11,273 nucleotides of DNA from Arcobacter sp. Its GTDB lineage: Bacteria; Campylobacterota; Campylobacteria; Campylobacterales; Arcobacteraceae. Location of the stretch: NCBI GenBank assembly GCA_030635995.1, contig DAOVXU010000039.1:1-11273 (forward strand), given 5' to 3'. The notes under the pieces were generated by a model that ran no database searches, was not told the origin of the DNA, and was given only the letters and a program-made list of their open reading frames with translations. Each line of letters opens with the position of its first letter. The first letter of the stretch is position 1. Below are positions 7,792 through 11,273 of this stretch, in pieces. The position numbers were made by a program, and so were the translations under genes.

Positions 7792-8037
7792 GTGACAATG
7801 ATTTATGATAAAACTGCTAGGAAAAAAGCTACAAATCTTAGTATCAATTCTGATTTACTACAAAAAGCTAAAGATTTAAATATAAATATCTCTAGTACTT
7901 TAGAAAAAAGTTTAGAAGAGACTGTAAGAGAAGAGAAGAATAGAAGATGGCAAGATGAAAATAAAGAAGCGATAGAACACTACAATAAAAGAATTGAAAA
8001 ATTTGGTGTATTTAGCGATAGTATAAGAAGTTTTTAA
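7792..8037 (+). CDS. ccdA: CcdA-like antitoxin
   Basis: This is the antitoxin of a type II module: it binds and neutralises CcdB and represses the operon. I place the start at GTG 7792, giving 81 residues, because AAGGA (7781-7785) lies 6 nt upstream. An earlier in-frame GTG at 7774 falls inside the operator palindrome and has no ribosome binding site; ATG 7798 is another option. The N-terminal part (ARKKATNLSINSDLLQKAKD) has the beta-helix-helix pattern of a ribbon-helix-helix DNA-binding fold. The C-terminal part reads RRWQDENKEAIEHYN then KRIEKFGVFSDSIRSF. It lines up with the F-plasmid CcdA tail, where RWKAENQEG and FIEMNGSFAD bind the toxin. The TAA stop overlaps the toxin ATG by one base (TAATG), the usual coupling in such pairs. 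High identity across the toxin-binding tail makes the call secure despite the small size. Confidence 0.86.
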   Translation: MTMIYDKTARKKATNLSINSDLLQKAKDLNINISSTLEKSLEETVREEKNRRWQDENKEAIEHYNKRIEKFGVFSDSIRSF

Positions 8038-8339
8038 TGGCACAATTTGATGTATATGAAAATATAAATACTAACAACGATGAGATCCCTTATCTTTTAG
8101 ATATTCAACACAAGATACTAACAACTTTTAATACAAGAGTAGTGATACCCTTAGCAATAAATGAAAAAACAACCCAAATAATTAATCCATTAATAACTAT
8201 TAATGATAAAGAGTTTATAATGTTAACTACTCAACTTGCAGGTATACCTATAAATAGATTAGGTAAAAAAGTATGTTCACTCTCCAGCAGTCGTTCTAAA
8301 ATTATAGATGCTGTAGATTTTATAATTACAGGATATTAG
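8037..8339 (+). CDS. ccdB: CcdB-like toxin (predicted DNA gyrase poison)
   Basis: At 100 residues it is close to F-plasmid CcdB (101). Family features in order are QFDVYEN at the N-terminus, YLLDIQHKIL, the strand RVVIPLA, EFIMLTTQLAGIP (matching SWRMMTTDMASVP in F CcdB) and a final helix KIIDAVDFIITGY. CcdB traps DNA gyrase on cleaved DNA unless CcdA is bound. In F CcdB the last residues Trp99-Gly100-Ile101 are essential for killing. Here the equivalent end is Thr-Gly-Tyr, so the Trp is absent while the Gly is kept. Potency or target may therefore differ; I recall that other chromosomal homologues also lack the Trp. It is translationally coupled to ccdA. Its stop codon TAG shares two bases with the ribosome binding site of the next gene. 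The reading frame is intact. Confidence 0.86.
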   Translation: MAQFDVYENINTNNDEIPYLLDIQHKILTTFNTRVVIPLAINEKTTQIINPLITINDKEFIMLTTQLAGIPINRLGKKVCSLSSSRSKIIDAVDFIITGY

Positions 8340-8343
8340 GAGG
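8338..8343 (+). promoter_or_regulatory. strong ribosome binding site of pepD overlapping the ccdB stop
   Basis: A perfect AGGAGG sits 7 nt before the dipeptidase ATG (8351). Its first two bases are the last two bases of the ccdB TAG stop. It fixes the pepD start and implies that ribosomes finishing ccdB deliver directly to pepD. It is the best Shine-Dalgarno in the window preceding a confirmed gene. Confidence 0.8.
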
Positions 8344-8350
8344 CACTTGA

Positions 8351-9658
8351 ATGATAATAGAACTATTTAAACAAATTACACAAATACCAAGATGTAGTGG
8401 TACTCATCAGCCATTTATTACTTTTATGAAAGAATTTTGCATCAAATACAATTATATCTGTGATATTGATGAAGCTAATAATATTTTATGTTATAAAAAA
8501 GATTTAAAACTAACTTTATGTTTACAATCACATTATGATATTGTATGTTTAGAAGATGGAAAAGTACCTGAAATTATTGAAGAGGATGGATATTTAAGAG
8601 CAAAAGATTCTACGCTTGGAGCAGATAATGGTATAGGGTGTGCTTATATGTTGGCACTTATGAGTGAAAATAAAAATTGTGAATTTTTATTTACTTGTGA
8701 CGAGGAGATTGGACTAATTGGGGCTAATAATATAACTTTAAATTTACAATCTTCAAAGATGTTAAATCTTGATAGTGAAGAGGAGGGGAAGATTTGTATT
8801 GGTTGTGCAGGTGGCGTTGATATATTTGCTAAAAATGAAAACTCTACTATTGTAAAAAATAATAAAAATTTAGACCTATATGAGATAACTATAGACAATC
8901 TTGATGGTGGTCATAGTGGAGTTGATATAGATAAAAATATACCAAATGCGATAAAACTTTTAGCAAAAACTATAAAAGAATGCGATGGGAAACTTTTAGA
9001 TATAAATGGTGGGGAGAGGATAAACTCAATTCCTAGATATGCAAAAGCGATAATTGTATCTGCCTCTTTACCTATACCTTCACATCACAATATGAAAATA
9101 GAAAAAGTAGATACACCTACAAAGCATTATAAAAAACTTGATGATAAAATCATAAACTTTTTATACTCTTTTTCTCATGGGGTAAGAGGATATGATAAAG
9201 AGGTTGAGGTGGTATCAACATCTATAAATCTTGCAACAATTAAAACAAATATTAATAATGTAGAGATAAGTTTTAGTGCTAGAAGTATGGATAATGAAGA
9301 GTTAAAAACTATTAAAAATGAAACTATTGTACTTGTAGAGAATTTTGACTTTACAACTACAACTAGTGGAAAATATCCTGCATGGAAACCATCAGAAAAT
9401 AATTTCTTAGGTAAAGTTCTAAAATCATATAAAAAATATGAACCAGAAGCTACCTTAGAAGCTATTCATGCTGGACTTGAATGTGCTATATTTAAAGAAA
9501 AATTCCCACTTATACAAATAGCATCAATAGGACCAAATATATATTTTCCACACTCAAATAGAGAAGAGTGTGAGATAAAATCAGTTTATAATATATATGA
9601 AGTATTAAAAGATATAATAACAAACAATGAAAAAGAGGGAAAAGAATGGATTATTTAA
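8351..9658 (+). CDS. pepD: Cytosolic M20 aminoacyl-histidine dipeptidase (PepD-like)
   Basis: A zinc-dependent M20 peptidase that should cleave Xaa-His and related dipeptides in the cytoplasm; there is no signal peptide. The metal and catalytic residues appear in the family order: H61 and D63 (SHYD), D92 (GADNGIG), E118-E119 (CDEEIG), D141 (NLDSEEEG) and H401 (FPHSNREE). DNLDGGHSGVDI (182-193) and EAIHAGLECAIF (370-381) are strong PepD signatures. At 435 residues it is about 50 shorter than E. coli PepD (485), and the loss seems spread over loops rather than any motif. The ATG follows AGGAGG by 7 nt. The gene starts 11 nt after ccdB and overlaps murA by 13 nt, so all four genes are probably on one transcript. 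Substrate preference cannot be decided from sequence. Confidence 0.9.
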   Translation: MIIELFKQITQIPRCSGTHQPFITFMKEFCIKYNYICDIDEANNILCYKKDLKLTLCLQSHYDIVCLEDGKVPEIIEEDGYLRAKDSTLGADNGIGCAYMLALMSENKNCEFLFTCDEEIGLIGANNITLNLQSSKMLNLDSEEEGKICIGCAGGVDIFAKNENSTIVKNNKNLDLYEITIDNLDGGHSGVDIDKNIPNAIKLLAKTIKECDGKLLDINGGERINSIPRYAKAIIVSASLPIPSHHNMKIEKVDTPTKHYKKLDDKIINFLYSFSHGVRGYDKEVEVVSTSINLATIKTNINNVEISFSARSMDNEELKTIKNETIVLVENFDFTTTTSGKYPAWKPSENNFLGKVLKSYKKYEPEATLEAIHAGLECAIFKEKFPLIQIASIGPNIYFPHSNREECEIKSVYNIYEVLKDIITNNEKEGKEWII

Positions 9659-10911
9659 AAATTATTGGTAGAAAAAATCTTAATGGTACAGTAAAGATAA
9701 GTGGTGCAAAAAATGCTGCTTTACCACTTCTAACAGCTACGATATTAGCTAAAAATGAAGTTAATATTTCAAATTTACCAAATGTAGTAGATATAAGAAC
9801 ACTACTTAAACTTTTAGGGATGCTAGGTGCTTCGTATGACCATAATGATACAGATATATCTATAGATACATCCTCATTAGATAAAACAACTGCTACATAT
9901 GATATTGTTAAAACTATGAGAGCTTCTATTTTAGTTCTTGGTCCTTTACTTACTAGGTTTGGGCATTGTGAAGTTTCACTTCCTGGTGGGTGTGCAATTG
10001 GGCAAAGACCTGTTGATTTACATCTTAAAGCACTTGAAATAATGGGTGCAAATATAGAGATCAAAAATGGTTATATAATTGCAACTGCAAAAGATGGACT
10101 AAAGGGTGCAACTATTGTATTTGATAAAGTAACTGTAACTGGTACTGAAAATATAGTTATGGCAGCTGCATTAGCACACGGAACCAGTACACTTATAAAT
10201 TGTGCAAAAGAGCCAGAGGTGGTACAACTTTGTGAAGTATTAAGAGATGCTGGTGTATCTATAGATGGCATTGGTACAAACACTTTAATTATAGAGGGGA
10301 CAAAAGGTGAACTTTTAGAGTTTAAACCATTTGAGATAATTCCAGATAGAATTGAAGCTGGAACATATTTATGTATTGGAGCAATTACAAATTCTATTTT
10401 AAAAATTGAAGCAGTGATTCCTGAGCATCTTGAAGCTGTTTTAGCTAAATTTGAACAGATGGGATATATGATACTTAAAGAGAAAAATGCAATCACTATT
10501 TGTCCCGCAAATAAAATATCTCCTGTAAATATTGTCACAACAGAATATCCTGGTTTCCCTACAGATATGCAAGCACAATTTATGGCACTAGCAACTATGG
10601 CTGATGGTATAAGTATAATAGATGAAAAGCTATTTGAAAATCGTTTTATGCATGTAAGTGAGTTAGTACGAATGGGTGCAGATATAAAACTAAATGGAAC
10701 AGTAGCAACAATTAAAGGTACTCCAAAACAACTACTTGGAACAGATGTTATGGCAACTGATTTAAGAGCAAGTAGTGCTTTAGTGATAGCAGGATTAGTT
10801 GCTAAAAATGAAACAACAATTCATAGAATATATCATCTTGATAGAGGTTATGATAGACTTGAAGAGAAATTAACTCTAATAGGTGCTAATATAAAAAGAG
10901 GGAAAGAGTAG
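9646..10911 (+). CDS. murA: UDP-N-acetylglucosamine 1-carboxyvinyltransferase
   Basis: MurA transfers enolpyruvate from PEP to UDP-GlcNAc in the cytoplasm, the committed step of peptidoglycan synthesis, and is normally essential. At 421 residues it matches the family length. Key residues are visible: K22-N23 in SGAKNAALPLL, C116 in PGGCAIGQRPVDLH (the PEP-binding loop cysteine, Cys115 in E. coli), and D307 in YPGFPTDMQAQF (Asp305 in E. coli). R374 (TDLRAS) and R400 (LDRGYDRLEEKL) are also present. Cys at the loop position is the fosfomycin-binding form; natural resistance variants have Asp there. The ATG at 9646 follows GAGGGA (9635-9640) by 5 nt and lies inside the end of pepD, overlapping by 13 nt, so translation is coupled. 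Expression probably comes in part from the ccdAB promoter, as there is no room for a promoter between pepD and murA; one inside pepD is possible. Confidence 0.96.
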   Translation: MDYLKIIGRKNLNGTVKISGAKNAALPLLTATILAKNEVNISNLPNVVDIRTLLKLLGMLGASYDHNDTDISIDTSSLDKTTATYDIVKTMRASILVLGPLLTRFGHCEVSLPGGCAIGQRPVDLHLKALEIMGANIEIKNGYIIATAKDGLKGATIVFDKVTVTGTENIVMAAALAHGTSTLINCAKEPEVVQLCEVLRDAGVSIDGIGTNTLIIEGTKGELLEFKPFEIIPDRIEAGTYLCIGAITNSILKIEAVIPEHLEAVLAKFEQMGYMILKEKNAITICPANKISPVNIVTTEYPGFPTDMQAQFMALATMADGISIIDEKLFENRFMHVSELVRMGADIKLNGTVATIKGTPKQLLGTDVMATDLRASSALVIAGLVAKNETTIHRIYHLDRGYDRLEEKLTLIGANIKRGKE

Positions 10912-10921
10912 ACTATCTAAA

Positions 10922-11273
10922 ATGAAAAAATTATTTTTAATATTTCTTTTGAGTAGTGGTCTATTTTCAGATGAATATATTGATTTAGGGGATGAGGCAT
11001 TTGTAAAAAAACATTATATTCAAGCTGTTGAATTATATAAACAATCATCTGCCCAAAAGACTTTAGAGGTAAAATTTAGATTAATACAATGTTATTTAAA
11101 ACTAGGAGATAATTTTTTTAAAATTAATGAGTATGAAACATCTTTAAGTTGGTATAGATCAGCAAAAAAACTTAATAGTAAAATATCAATAGAAAAAATA
11201 TCAAAAGTTTATGAGGCACAAGCAGACCAATATAATAAAATACATAAATATAAAATAGCTTTAATATTGTATA
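10922..11273 (+). CDS. Exported TPR-like protein, 5' part only
   Basis: This open frame starts with ATG 10 nt after the murA stop and runs off the window after 117 codons. Residues 1-16 (MKKLFLIFLLSSGLFS) are a classical Sec signal peptide with no lipobox Cys, so the protein should be periplasmic or outer-membrane associated. After it, LGDEAFVKKHYIQAVELYKQ (22-41) has the spacing of a TPR helix pair. A second helix pair is suggested at about 53-85 (IQCYLKLGDNFFK, then YETSLSWYRSAKKLN). These repeats bind other proteins, and many periplasmic ones help cell-envelope assembly or binding-partner recruitment. There is no clear Shine-Dalgarno; GGGAAAGAG at the end of murA is the nearest purine run. 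It probably belongs to the murA transcript. The specific function is not recognisable and the C-terminus is unseen. Confidence 0.75.
   Translation, partial: MKKLFLIFLLSSGLFSDEYIDLGDEAFVKKHYIQAVELYKQSSAQKTLEVKFRLIQCYLKLGDNFFKINEYETSLSWYRSAKKLNSKISIEKISKVYEAQADQYNKIHKYKIALILY

Noticed and set aside
8644..8898. Minus-strand open frame inside pepD
   Set aside because: Antisense shadow of the conserved metal-binding region; no recognisable domain or start signal.
10083..10160. Possible fosfomycin-resistance type of MurA
   Set aside because: The PEP-loop residue is Cys (C116), the sensitive form, so nothing supports intrinsic resistance from this residue.
9651..10538. Two long minus-strand open frames opposite murA (9651-10064 and 10071-10538)
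   Set aside because: They are antisense to an unmistakable murA, lack ribosome binding sites and have low-complexity Ser/Ile/Pro-rich translations typical of mirror frames.
1..11273. CRISPR arrays, tRNA or rRNA genes, phage genes
   Set aside because: No regularly spaced repeats, no cloverleaf-type or ribosomal RNA sequence and no phage structural or integrase motifs were seen on either strand.

Overview
The window is a low-GC chromosomal segment, AT-rich both in genes and between them. Its gene content and gene order point to Campylobacterota, most likely the Arcobacteraceae. The main clues are the order aroB - large MscS-type channel - mtaB, which as I recall is the order of HP0283-HP0285 in Helicobacter pylori, and a Cache-type histidine kinase with an AHQWRQPL H-box. 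The assignment is by pattern recognition only; no database search was possible.

Layout. (1) Positions 1-1337, minus strand: an intact DDE transposase whose 3' end lies beyond the window. (2) 1338-1527: an AT-rich gap with a perfect hairpin and the start region of the insertion sequence. (3) 1528-5467, minus strand: a tight operon transcribed aroB -> mscS-like -> mtaB, with a 1-3 bp junction between the first two genes and a 5 bp gap before the third. (4) 5468-5729: a divergent intergenic region with a direct repeat and a candidate promoter. (5) 5730-7586, plus strand: a membrane sensor histidine kinase with no response regulator beside it. (6) 7587-7791: an intergenic region with a GC-richer patch and a dyad-symmetric operator. 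(7) 7792-10911, plus strand: ccdA-ccdB toxin-antitoxin, then a PepD-like M20 dipeptidase, then murA, all overlapping or closely spaced. (8) 10922-11273: the 5' part of an exported TPR-like protein, cut by the window edge.

How the genes relate. AroB (shikimate pathway) and MurA (first committed step of peptidoglycan synthesis) are core housekeeping enzymes. MtaB modifies tRNA, the MscS-type channel protects against hypo-osmotic shock, and PepD recycles small peptides. Accessory DNA sits at two seams: the transposase lies directly downstream of the aroB operon, and a ccdAB module lies directly upstream of pepD-murA. In the second case the ccdB stop codon is embedded in the pepD ribosome binding site, so an addiction module may supply transcription to murA. 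No wholly new system is evident. The most interesting points are the ccdAB-pepD-murA arrangement, the non-canonical CcdB C-terminus, and the unusual patch upstream of ccdAB.
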